From Swaminathania salitolerans (lineage in GTDB: Bacteria; Pseudomonadota; Alphaproteobacteria; Acetobacterales; Acetobacteraceae), in assembly GCF_007988945.1 (NCBI RefSeq), contig NZ_BJVC01000002.1:124001-188000 (forward strand): a DNA stretch of 64,000 bases. The letters are read 5' to 3'. The translations under genes and the position numbers were made by a program. The notes under the pieces are model-generated. The model ran no database searches. It was not told the DNA's origin and saw only the letters and a list, made by a program, of their open reading frames with translations. Below, one piece after another: positions 44,271 to 52,277 of the stretch (its first letter is position 1; each line of letters starts with the position of its first letter).

Positions 44271-44981
44271 TTAGATAAGTCCATTCTCATCACAGGCGCG
44301 TCGAAAGGCATCGGGCGGGCGGCAGCGCAGGCACTTGCTGACACGGGCTGGCACGTTATCGGCGTAGCCCGTTCAATTGCGGGAGGATTTCCGGGCGAGT
44401 TCGTCTCGTGCGATCTGACCGATAGCGACGCAATCCGGAAACTGGCGAGAGATGTCGTCAGCCGTGGTAACGTGCTGGGTGTCGTCAATAATTTCGGTAT
44501 TGCGAGACATGAGCGCTTTGAGAGCGTCACGGACGTCGACTTTATGGCGCTGCTTGGGGCCAACCTCCGCCCGGCATTACAGGTTACGCAGGCTTTGCTT
44601 CCAGGGATGCGCGATGCCAAGTTTGGGCGCATAGTAAATATTGGCAGTCTCACCACGCGTGGATTGCCCTATCGCGCCGGGTATGCGGCGGCAAAATCCG
44701 CACTCGAGAGCCTCACGCGGACGATCGCGATCGAATACGCTGCATATGGCATCACAGCGAACATCGTCGCCCCAGGTCCAACGGAGACGGAGCTCTTTCG
44801 CGCAAATAATCAGCCTGGTAGCGAAGGCGAGGCAAGATATCTTGCAGGCGTGCCTGCCGGAAGGTTTGGCCACCCCGAAGAAATCGCAGCAGCGATTTCT
44901 TTCTTCTGCTCAGACCTTGCCAGCTTCATTACAGGCCAGTCGCTTTTCATCGACGGCGGTAGCAGTCTGGGAAAAGGATGA
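44271..44981 (+). pseudogene. SDR family oxidoreductase lacking a start codon
   Basis: The reading LDKSILITGASKGIGRAAAQ, then NNFGIARHE, YRAGYAAAKSALESL (YxxxK) and FITGQSLFIDGGSS is a complete SDR body. Its first codon position holds TTA (44271), 8 nt after AGGGA, and a TGA at 44253 closes the frame upstream. No ATG, GTG or TTG occurs in frame before GTG 44469-44472, which would delete the cofactor site. The gene is probably inactivated by loss of its start codon, or the sequence has an error there. Confidence 0.6.
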
Positions 44982-45560
44982 TCGATATCGGAAGCGGCTC
45001 CGCGAACATACTGAATCTTAGCAGGCGTGAACCAAAATCCGCATAGCTTAGTCTTGTATCGTCTTCCCCTGATAGAGTCACTCGTCGGCACGCGTAGTTG
45101 AGCGTGGCTCGCCTCACGACGCGTGATAATGCTATGTCAGCAAAAATTCTGACGGTTACGCACCAGGGTGGAGACATGCCTCTGAGGAGGGGCTTTTGGG
45201 CCTTATAACCCCCTCGCCCCCCTCTACTTCCGATAATGATAAAAATCGGAAGTAGGAAAAAGGCGGAAGGCCGCCATTTTCTGTCTATCGGCAATCTTAT
45301 CTCGCTACGCGTTATCGACCGATCCGATCGGCAGACGACGACCGGCGTCGGCGGTTATTTTTCTACGTTTTAGCGCCCAGTTATTTGGAGTAGGTCGTCA
45401 CTGAGAGAACCCCGCCCAAAGGCTCTCCGTCTTGAATGGGGGGATAGCAGATTGTCAGCTCTCGACGAAAATTAGAGCGGAGCGGACATCAGAAACATTT
45501 TTAGCTTGAGAATTGAGTAGATTTCTCGTATCTACTCAGTATACACATGGGGATGGTTCA
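44982..45560. other. Noncoding region with palindromes related to 48.3-48.6 kb
   Basis: No supported gene in about 580 bp. It holds CTACTTCCGAT / ATCGGAAGTAG (about 45224-45255), a segment similar to 29927-29975 (ATCGACCGATCCGATCG), a GAGAACCCCGCC...GGGGGGAT block (about 45401-45445), and the mazE operator at the right end. Confidence 0.5.
45515..45537. promoter_or_regulatory. Operator palindrome upstream of mazE
   Basis: GAGTAGAT (45515-45522), 7-bp spacer, ATCTACTC (45530-45537): a perfect inverted repeat ending 23 bp before mazE. MazE-type antitoxins bind such sites to repress their own operon. Confidence 0.65.
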
Positions 45561-45803
45561 ATGCACGGTACGGTACGCAAGTGGGGTAATAGTGCTGCCA
45601 TTCGGCTGCCAACCAGCCTTCTCAACGCCGTCCAGCTTCAAATCGACCAAGCCGTCGACGTCCGGGAAGAAGACGGGCGGATTATTATCCAACCCCTTCG
45701 CCAAGACCGCCTCTCTCTGGAAAGCTTAACCTCGGCGATCACAGACGAAAACCGTCACAGTGAAATAGACTTCGGGCTTTCGGCTGGCGACGAGGCCTGG
45801 TGA
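45561..45803 (+). CDS. mazE: MazE-like (AbrB-fold) antitoxin
   Basis: An 80-residue protein starting MHGTVRKWGNSAAIRLPTSL, the swapped-hairpin AbrB DNA-binding fold of MazE. The acidic C-terminal tail (DENRHSEIDFGLSAGDEAW) would wrap the toxin. Its stop overlaps the toxin start (TGATG), typical of toxin-antitoxin operons. The palindrome at 45515-45537 is the likely autoregulatory site. ATG 45561 was preferred to an upstream start that would overlap the palindrome. Confidence 0.88.
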   Translation: MHGTVRKWGNSAAIRLPTSLLNAVQLQIDQAVDVREEDGRIIIQPLRQDRLSLESLTSAITDENRHSEIDFGLSAGDEAW

Positions 45804-46132
45804 TGCCGGAATGGGTCCCGGATTGCGGGGATATCGTGTGGCTCGAGTTTGACCCGCAGGCTGGTCGTGAGCAGGCAAGGCACAGGCCTGCCGTGGTACT
45901 ATCGCCAGCTTCATACAACGCAAAGTCAGGAATGATCGTGTGCTGCCCGACGACCACGCGCATCAAGGGCTACCCGTTCGAAGTTTCGCTGCGGGGCCAG
46001 CCCGAGAGCGTTGTGCTATCTGATCAGTTACGCAGTCTCGACTGGCGAGCACGACGCGCGAAGATGAAAGGAAAAGCTACCGACACCGAGCTCGAGGCCG
46101 TCCGCGAGCGAGTTCGTCTCTTAGTCGGATAG
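45803..46132 (+). CDS. mazF: MazF-like endoribonuclease toxin
   Basis: A 109-residue PemK/MazF toxin: DCGDIVWLEFDPQAGREQAR (beta-barrel start), HRPAVVLSPASYN with the catalytic Arg in the ARHRPAVV segment, and the later catalytic Thr region CPTTTRIKGYPFEV. MazF cleaves mRNA at short sequences and stops growth when the antitoxin is lost. It begins at ATG 45803 (a GTG at 45800 is possible) overlapping mazE. Confidence 0.9.
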   Translation: MPEWVPDCGDIVWLEFDPQAGREQARHRPAVVLSPASYNAKSGMIVCCPTTTRIKGYPFEVSLRGQPESVVLSDQLRSLDWRARRAKMKGKATDTELEAVRERVRLLVG

Positions 46133-46159
46133 CAGGACTTTGCAACTGAGCCGCTTCTC

Positions 46160-47149
46160 CTATGAAGCCGTCGACAATCCCGCCGTAAGGCGCTCCCAGT
46201 TGCCATGCGCGAAAGCGCACGCGGCAGCCTGATCGAGACCGCATTCGTTTAGAAAACGTCGCGCGTCACCTCCGGGGCGATATTGATAAGGGTAGTCGGT
46301 CGAAAACAGCAGCCGATCATAGCCGACGATGCGGGCCGCCTGTTCCAGGTAATGCGGCATAAACATGCCGCTCGCCGTGACATACAGGTTGCGCCGGAAA
46401 TAAGTCATCATGGGCTGCTGCAACCCGGAGACACGATCCATGTTGGCGATCCGCTCGGCGTAGAACAGGACCAGTTCTCCCCAATGCCCCAGAATGACCT
46501 GCAGGTCTGGAAAGCGATCGAAATGACCCGCAAGGGCGAGCCGCAGGAACTGGATGCCGGCGTCGTAGTGCCAGCCAAGCCCGAAACAGGCGAAGGCCGC
46601 ATCCACCATAGGGCTGAAACCCGAATAATAGGCGTCCCGCACCACCTTGTCCGGCGCCCTGGGATGCAAAAGGACCGGGGCATGCAACGCTGCGGCACTC
46701 TGAAAAATCGGTAGCAGATCGAGATGGTCCAGGTTGCGATTTCCGACCCGGCCGCACAGCATCGTCCCCTTGAAGCCCAGCGTTCTTACGCAGCGTTCGA
46801 GTTCGAGTGCTGCTTCGTCGGGCATGGTCACGGGTAGTGTCGCCAGTCCCTGAAAGCGATTCGGGTGGCGGGCAATTGCCTCGGCCACGGCATCGTTCGC
46901 CCGGCGGGCCAGATCCACGCTCTCTCGTCCAAGATCATGCAAGGCAGGCGTGGTCAGCGACAAAACCTGCACGTCCAGCCCCGTCTCATCCATGAGTGCG
47001 ATCCGCTCTTGGGAGAGATCAACCAGCCGTTTTTCGAGCGGGCCGCCATGAAATGCGACGCTCGGATCTGCGGCTTCTAGACTGATGGCAGACCAAGCGT
47101 TTTTCACCTCTTGTGTCAGGAAGTGCTCTTCGATGCCGATCAGTTTCAT
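46160..47149 (-). CDS. Amidohydrolase_2 family enzyme (gamma-resorcylate decarboxylase-like)
   Basis: A 329-residue metal-dependent TIM-barrel enzyme starting MKLIGIEEHFLTQEVKNAWS. EEH replaces the HxH of classical amidohydrolases, as in the ACMSD/resorcylate decarboxylase branch. Other probable metal or catalytic residues: His in ILGHWGELVLFYAERI and Asp in LLFSTDYPYQYRPGG. Such enzymes decarboxylate aromatic acids non-oxidatively. ATG 47149 was chosen because a longer frame upstream runs across the divergent LysR promoter. Substrate unknown. Confidence 0.82.
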   Translation of the reverse strand: MKLIGIEEHFLTQEVKNAWSAISLEAADPSVAFHGGPLEKRLVDLSQERIALMDETGLDVQVLSLTTPALHDLGRESVDLARRANDAVAEAIARHPNRFQGLATLPVTMPDEAALELERCVRTLGFKGTMLCGRVGNRNLDHLDLLPIFQSAAALHAPVLLHPRAPDKVVRDAYYSGFSPMVDAAFACFGLGWHYDAGIQFLRLALAGHFDRFPDLQVILGHWGELVLFYAERIANMDRVSGLQQPMMTYFRRNLYVTASGMFMPHYLEQAARIVGYDRLLFSTDYPYQYRPGGDARRFLNECGLDQAAACAFAHGNWERLTAGLSTAS

Positions 47150-47309
47150 GGGCTTGCTCCTGCCTGAAGACGCCTCGTCTGAACGGGACGCGCCTGTTTC
47201 ACGTCGGCGAAGATAAGCGCGCGCCAAGAGAGGCGCCAGACGCATCCCGATCAATGAATAGTTGCGTGCAACGCTATCTATTACCCGCCATGGGGGGTAA
47301 TATCGCGGC

Positions 47310-48233
47310 ATGGAGACCATGGATTTCAATCTGCTGACGGCGCTGGACGTGCTCCTCGCCGAGGCCAGCGTGACCGGTGCCTCACGTAAGCTGGGGCTGA
47401 GTCCATCCGCCATGAGCCGCACGCTGGCGCGGCTTCGCGCGGCTACCGGCGATCCGCTGCTGGTTCGCGCTGGCCGACACCTCGTGCCGACACCCTATGC
47501 GGCGGAAATCCATGATCGCGTCCACGAATTGACACGCGACGTGCGATCCATCCTGCATCCGTCATGTCGGGAGCTAGATCTAGCAACGTTGGATCGAACC
47601 TTTACCATCCGCGCCAATGAAGGCTTCGTGCAGTTCTTCGCAAGCCCGCTTGTCAAGGCCGTTATGGACGTAGCCCCCCGCGCCCGTCTGCGTTTCGCGC
47701 CCAAGCCCGACAAGGATGTCCAGCCACTTCGGGAAGGACGGATCGACCTGGAAATCGGCGTACGCAGCGAGTCCGCGCCCGAGATCCGAAGCCGCTTGTT
47801 GTTCCGGGATGAATTTATCGGCGTGGCCCGCGTCGGTCACCCGATCTTTTCCGGCGGGCCGATCAACGTGGAGCGATATATCGCGTGCCGCCACGTCATC
47901 ACGTCACGAAGGGGAGCGTTTCGGGGCCCGGTTGATGACGTATTGGAGGCGATGGGTCATCGGCGCATCGTGTCGGTCGTGGTTCCCGGATTTCCGGACG
48001 CGCTACGGATCGTAAATAGCTCTGATCTGATCACACATGTGCCGCAATCAGGACTTGGCCGCCATATCATCGATCCAGCGGAAACCAAGCGCCTTCGAAC
48101 ATTCCCACTACCTATCAGAACGCCTGAAATTGCTGTTTGCATGATGTGGCATCCACGGCTGGATGCGGATCCGGCGCACCAATGGTTACGTGAGACAGTG
48201 CACAAGAGCTGTCGAACGCTTCTTGGAAATTGA
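47310..48233 (+). CDS. LysR family regulator divergent from the amidohydrolase
   Basis: A 307-residue LysR protein of the NodD/LinR-like group (METMDFNLLTALDVLLAEAS; HTH TGASRKLGLSPSAMSRTLAR). The substrate-binding domain is complete (FTIRANEGFVQFFASPLVKA). It starts 160 bp from the divergent amidohydrolase gene and probably activates it in response to an aromatic compound. Confidence 0.85.
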   Translation: METMDFNLLTALDVLLAEASVTGASRKLGLSPSAMSRTLARLRAATGDPLLVRAGRHLVPTPYAAEIHDRVHELTRDVRSILHPSCRELDLATLDRTFTIRANEGFVQFFASPLVKAVMDVAPRARLRFAPKPDKDVQPLREGRIDLEIGVRSESAPEIRSRLLFRDEFIGVARVGHPIFSGGPINVERYIACRHVITSRRGAFRGPVDDVLEAMGHRRIVSVVVPGFPDALRIVNSSDLITHVPQSGLGRHIIDPAETKRLRTFPLPIRTPEIAVCMMWHPRLDADPAHQWLRETVHKSCRTLLGN

Positions 48234-48571
48234 CGTCTGTTTTTGAAAATAAATCAAGGCGTTTCTAATGTCCTAAAAGAGGTCGGAAGCCGCTATACGA
48301 CCTCGAGCGCAGCCGCACGGGAAGAAAGATGATCCGCACTTCATCACAAAGAGCGTCTGATGCAGACATTCCGACCCATCCCCCGCCGCTCTGCGCTCAT
48401 CGAGCCTACTTCCGATAATATAAGCTATCCGAAGTAGATCGGCGTTAGGAGAACCCCGCCAAAACTCTTTGTACAGAATTGGGGGGGATTGCAGTCGGTC
48501 CGCTTCATGCGAACGAGCTGTGGAAGCGGACATTCTGATTCGGTGTGAAAGGGGTGCGCTGCTGCCTCTCG
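48234..48571. other. Noncoding region with palindrome related to 45.2 kb
   Basis: No gene. It contains CTACTTCCGATA / TATCCGAAGTAG (about 48411-48440, one mismatch), then GGAGAACCCCGCC and a GGGGGGGAT block, and GCGGACAT: the same order of motifs as in 45224-45495. The palindrome is about the size of a Tn3-type res subsite. Confidence 0.5.
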
Positions 48572-48979
48572 CTAAACCCTGTCGTACCCGTAGCCTAGCA
48601 CTTTGATCACCCGACATTCCTCGATCGTACCGCGCGCGCACCGATCTAGCGAGCGTTGCAACTCGGCGCGCAGCGCCACCAGCTTCTCGATCCGTCGGTC
48701 AATATTCTCGACGTGGCGGTGAACAATAGCGTCCACTTCGGCGCAGGAACGCTCCCGCTGTTCGCTGAGCGTCAGCAACTCACGAATGTCGGCGACCTCG
48801 AAGCCCAGCTCGCGGGCATGGCGAATGAAGTTGAGCCGGGCGACCTCGTCCACACCGAAGCGCCTTTGCCGCCCTTCCGTTCGTGCCGGTGTCGGAAGAA
48901 GCCCGACGCCTTCATAGTAGCGGATCGTCGGCACCTTGACCCCAGTGCGCCGCGCCAACTCACCAATCGAGATGCTCAT
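48572..48979 (-). CDS. MerR family metal-responsive regulator, CadR/PbrR-like
   Basis: A 135-residue MerR protein: HTH SIGELARRTGVKVPTIRYYE, then GLLPTPARTEGRQRRFG, a long dimerisation helix and three metal-type cysteines (RSCAEVDAI; DRCARGTIEECRVIK). This Cys pattern matches CadR/PbrR, which sense Cd, Pb or Zn. It is divergent from a cation diffusion facilitator. The operator between them (48993-49023) has the 19-bp spacing MerR proteins require. The metal is inferred from family. Confidence 0.88.
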   Translation of the reverse strand: MSISIGELARRTGVKVPTIRYYEGVGLLPTPARTEGRQRRFGVDEVARLNFIRHARELGFEVADIRELLTLSEQRERSCAEVDAIVHRHVENIDRRIEKLVALRAELQRSLDRCARGTIEECRVIKVLGYGYDRV

Positions 48980-48992
48980 GGTGCTTTTCCCT

Positions 48993-49023
48993 TGAAGCTC
49001 TAGTGGCTAGAGATTGTAGGGTG
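48993..49023 (+). promoter_or_regulatory. MerR-type promoter/operator for the cation transporter
   Basis: TTGAAG (-35), a 19-bp spacer containing the perfect dyad CTCTAG-TGG-CTAGAG (48999-49013), and TAGGGT (-10). The dyad closely resembles CadR/PbrR operators. The AAGGAG of the transporter follows. Confidence 0.75.
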
Positions 49024-49043
49024 ATCCCGGAAAGGAGTCACTC

Positions 49044-49796
49044 ATGTCCAAGAACCGCTGCAAGTCCGAGACCGCCTGTTGCGCTCCGCCACCTCTGGTC
49101 GTGCCCACGAAAACAGTCACATCAACCGTCGAGGTGACGACATTCGACATCGTCCAGAATAGCTGCTGCCCGAAGGGTGTCCCGGTCTTCGACGGTATAG
49201 ACCCGCGTTACAAGCGCGTCCTGTGGACGGTGATCGCGATCAATGGCGGGATGTTCATGACCGAAATGGCGGCGGGACAGTTCGCTGGCTCGCAAGCCCT
49301 CAAGGCCGACGCACTCGACTTTCTGGCCGATACCGTCACCTACGGTTTGAGCCTGGCGGTGATCGGCGCGAGCCTGCGTACGCGAGCCACGGCGGCACTC
49401 GCCAAAGGCGTCTCGCTGTCGCTGATGGCGCTGTGGGTGTTCGGGTCCACCGTCTACCATACGCTGATCCTTGGCGTTCCGCAGGCCGAGATCATGGGTG
49501 CAATCGCCGTTCTGGCACTAACCGCGAACCTTGCCTCGGTGTTCCTGCTCTTGCCCTACAAGGATGGCGACGCCAACGTGCGCTCGGTGTGGCTCTGCTC
49601 TCGCAACGATGCGATCGGCAACCTAATCGTCATGGGCGCGGCACTCGGCGTCTGGAGCACCATCAGCGCATGGCCTGACCTTGCGGTGGCCGCGATCATG
49701 GCTGGCATCTTCCTTTCATCAGCGGTTCAGATCCTGCGGCAGGCATGGGCAGAATATCGAACCGAAGAGGCTGGCACGAAGGCAGCCGCCGCATAG
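49044..49796 (+). CDS. Cation diffusion facilitator-type metal efflux protein
   Basis: A 250-residue membrane protein with six hydrophobic segments (for example VLWTVIAINGGMFMTEMAAG; AIAVLALTANLASVFLLLPY). The CDF-like metal-site segments are GSQALKADALDFLADTVTYG and SRNDAIGNLIVMGAALGVWS, which carry Asp pairs. The cytoplasmic N-terminus has clustered cysteines (ETACCAPP and NSCCPKG), probably binding metal before export. It lacks the usual long C-terminal domain. Controlled by the divergent MerR-type gene. Probable substrate Zn/Cd/Pb. Confidence 0.82.
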   Translation: MSKNRCKSETACCAPPPLVVPTKTVTSTVEVTTFDIVQNSCCPKGVPVFDGIDPRYKRVLWTVIAINGGMFMTEMAAGQFAGSQALKADALDFLADTVTYGLSLAVIGASLRTRATAALAKGVSLSLMALWVFGSTVYHTLILGVPQAEIMGAIAVLALTANLASVFLLLPYKDGDANVRSVWLCSRNDAIGNLIVMGAALGVWSTISAWPDLAVAAIMAGIFLSSAVQILRQAWAEYRTEEAGTKAAAA

Positions 49797-50058
49797 GCGA
49801 GGATCATGCGCCATGTCCGCTTCCCGGCAACGCGAAGCGGTCCGGCCACGTCGTGAAAGAGGCGACACCAGACGTTCCCTATATCTGCCGAAACAGATGC
49901 AGGTAGGGGCGGTTGACCGGCACAGCGTCCTCGCGCTCGCGCAATCGGATTTCGGCTGAATTCATGCTCCAGGTGACAGATATGATCGATCGCCTCTAGA
50001 TTCATCCGGCATAGAGCGGCTCTCCGTTGACATGACCCCGCCGTAGGAAGGAAGACAA

Positions 50059-50961
50059 TCAAACATCGCGCACCTGCAATTCCCTGGTGGCGGCATCCTG
50101 AACCGCCTGCGTCAGGCGGATCAGGGTCTTGGCATGAAGGCGGGCGACGGTCCAGTAAAGCGGCACGCCGATCGTGACGCCCGGCGGTAGTTCGACCAGG
50201 CGCTCTGCCTCAAGGTGCTGTCTGACCAGTTGCACTGGATGCATTCCCCAGCCGACCCCGGCCAGCCCAAAGTCAAGGAATCCTTGGGTGGACGGCACCC
50301 AATGCACCGTCTTGCCCAGCTCGGTCCCATGGATTTCGCGTAGCCACCGGGCCTGTAGCCCATCGCGTCGATCGAAGCGCAAGGACGGCGCAGCGGCCAG
50401 CATTTCGACACTGAATCCCTCGCTGAGATGTCGCGCCATGAAAGCCGGGCTGGCGCAGGCGACATATCGCAGTGTGCCGAGTTTGATGGTCCTGCACCCG
50501 GGAATGGGGGCAGAATGAGAGCTGACGGCAGCCAAAACTTCGCCTGAACGTAGGCGATTGGCTGTTTGCCCCTCGTCGTCGAGCCGGAGATCGAGTGTTA
50601 CCGCCGTTTGGTGCGCGAAGTCGGCAGCTGCCCTTACAAACCACGTTGCCATGCTATCCGCGTTGACGGCGATCGCGACGGTCGCGGTGCTGCCGGATAG
50701 GATGCCGTCACGCCCCAGATCAGGCCCGAGATCCTGTTCCAGCAGGCGCACGCGGTCGACATGATCGCATAGCTTCCGGCCCAGATCAGTGGGGCGGCAA
50801 GGCTGCCCACGCTGAATAAGGATCGCACCCAGACGCTCCTCCAGGCCGCGCACACGTTGCGAAACCGCGGAGGGCGTATGGCCAAGAACGGCGGCAGCCC
50901 GCTCAAATGTGCCTTCGCGAATGACCGCGGCAACAGCCGCGAGCGACGGATAATCCAGCAT
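50059..50961 (-). CDS. ArgP-like LysR regulator
   Basis: A 300-residue LysR protein of the ArgP/IciA type: MLDYPSLAAVAAVIREGTFE, then HTH RAAAVLGHTPSAVSQRVRGL. Its placement back to back with a LysE/ArgO exporter is the classic arrangement, in which ArgP activates the exporter when lysine or arginine accumulates. The ATG at 50961 was chosen; the open frame continues 260 codons upstream but runs antisense to the exporter. Confidence 0.88.
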   Translation of the reverse strand: MLDYPSLAAVAAVIREGTFERAAAVLGHTPSAVSQRVRGLEERLGAILIQRGQPCRPTDLGRKLCDHVDRVRLLEQDLGPDLGRDGILSGSTATVAIAVNADSMATWFVRAAADFAHQTAVTLDLRLDDEGQTANRLRSGEVLAAVSSHSAPIPGCRTIKLGTLRYVACASPAFMARHLSEGFSVEMLAAAPSLRFDRRDGLQARWLREIHGTELGKTVHWVPSTQGFLDFGLAGVGWGMHPVQLVRQHLEAERLVELPPGVTIGVPLYWTVARLHAKTLIRLTQAVQDAATRELQVRDV

Positions 50962-51034
50962 TATGAAGTGTTGCTTCACCCAGTGAAGAAAAACAAGTTT
51001 TTCTGTCAAGTTTGTGGCTGCTACCCCCTCGAAA

Positions 51035-51673
51035 ATGATCCCCGTGCTGCTTCCCGTATTCTCCGGTTTCTGCCTGTCGGCCGCGCTCATCATGGCGATC
51101 GGCGCGCAAAACCTGTTCGTCCTGCAACAAGGTCTGAGGGGCGAGCATGTCGCCTTGGTCGTCCTGTTTTGCAGCCTCTCCGATGCCTTGCTGATCACAG
51201 TCGGCGTCAGTGGCCTTGGAACTTTTCTAGGCGCCGTTCCGGAGATCGGACGGGTTCTGGCGTTCGGCGGTAGTGCGTTTCTGGCATGGTACGGTCTTGC
51301 GGCACTGCACCGAGTGCGCGCGCCCCGACGCATGATCGCGGGCGAGACGCCCCCGATCCCGCGTGTGCGGGTATTGGCCATGCTGGCGGCCTTCACGTTC
51401 CTTAACCCGCATGTATATCTCGATACAGTGCTCCTGATGGGGGCGGCGGGGGCGGCCGAACCGTCCGGACAACGCCCACTCTTCATCGGGGGCGCCGCGT
51501 CCGCAAGCGTGGTATGGTTTACCTCGCTTGGATACGGCAGTCGTCTACTGCGGCCGATCTTCGCGCGCCCGATCGCCTGGCGAATACTCGACGCGATCGT
51601 GGGATGCGTCATGCTGACGCTGGCAGCATCGCTGATCCTGCGGGCTTTAGCCCCGGACTTGCGGTTGAAATGA
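51035..51673 (+). CDS. LysE/ArgO family amino acid exporter
   Basis: A 212-residue inner-membrane protein with five or six membrane segments. It shows the LysE signature AALIMAIGAQNLFVLQQGLR and the Asp-containing FCSLSDALLITVGVSGLG, plus LNPHVYLDTVLLMG. It exports basic amino acids. The start is ATG 51035; a GTG at 51014 is possible. Divergent from the ArgP-like gene across a 73-bp promoter region. Confidence 0.9.
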   Translation: MIPVLLPVFSGFCLSAALIMAIGAQNLFVLQQGLRGEHVALVVLFCSLSDALLITVGVSGLGTFLGAVPEIGRVLAFGGSAFLAWYGLAALHRVRAPRRMIAGETPPIPRVRVLAMLAAFTFLNPHVYLDTVLLMGAAGAAEPSGQRPLFIGGAASASVVWFTSLGYGSRLLRPIFARPIAWRILDAIVGCVMLTLAASLILRALAPDLRLK

Positions 51674-51931
51674 GCGTCACGTGGAGATCGATGCGAGCGA
51701 TCGATTATGTCTGACGTCCGCTTTGAGAGGGCAGTAAGCACCCTTATGGTTCCTGAGGGTAAGAAGACAAAACCCTGATTTACATATGTTTTGTATCACC
51801 ACAGGTCACTGCTTGTCACCCCTGATCTTCCTCCGTTTGGCTCACAAATGGCTCATGGCTCAGCCACGTCCGGTTGACGTGTCTAGCATCTGACGGCTCA
51901 ATGGGGGGCTTCGTTTCCGAACGCTGGAATC

Positions 51932-52255
51932 ATGGCCGATACACCTGAACCTCTCCGACCGGCCGTGCTGAATTATGAGGATGCGGCGCGCTATCTGGGT
52001 ATTTCCCCTGGGCGCTTACGCAATCTCAAGTGGATGGGTATCGCCCCGAAATCCATCAGCTATGGCAGACGCGACGTGCGCTTTCGCGTGACTGATCTGG
52101 ACGCATGGCTTGACCAGAAAGCAGGCGTGGCATCGCCACCCGAACCAGCGCGTAAACGCCCCAAGAGACCGCGCAGAGGTGTCACCGTCTGGCTCGTTCC
52201 AGCCTTGCTAGGTCTCATCGGTTTTATCATCTGGGTAATCAGTCTGATCCTGTGA
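51932..52255 (+). CDS. HTH_17 (excisionase-like) protein with C-terminal membrane segment
   Basis: A 107-residue protein. Residues 12-65 form a MerR-like helix-turn-helix (LNYEDAARYLGISPGRLRNL; RFRVTDLDAWLDQKAG), as in excisionase-family DNA-binding proteins. A basic linker and one C-terminal membrane helix (LVPALLGLIGFIIWVISLIL) follow, an unusual combination. It lies at the left border of a plasmid-like mobilisation region, convergent with the relaxase gene. Confidence 0.7.
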   Translation: MADTPEPLRPAVLNYEDAARYLGISPGRLRNLKWMGIAPKSISYGRRDVRFRVTDLDAWLDQKAGVASPPEPARKRPKRPRRGVTVWLVPALLGLIGFIIWVISLIL

Positions 52256-52277
52256 CGTGTTCGGGCTTGTCTGATCC

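Noticed and set aside
50962-51741. 260-codon extension of the ArgP-like gene
   Set aside because: Runs antisense through the LysE exporter; ArgP starts at 50961.
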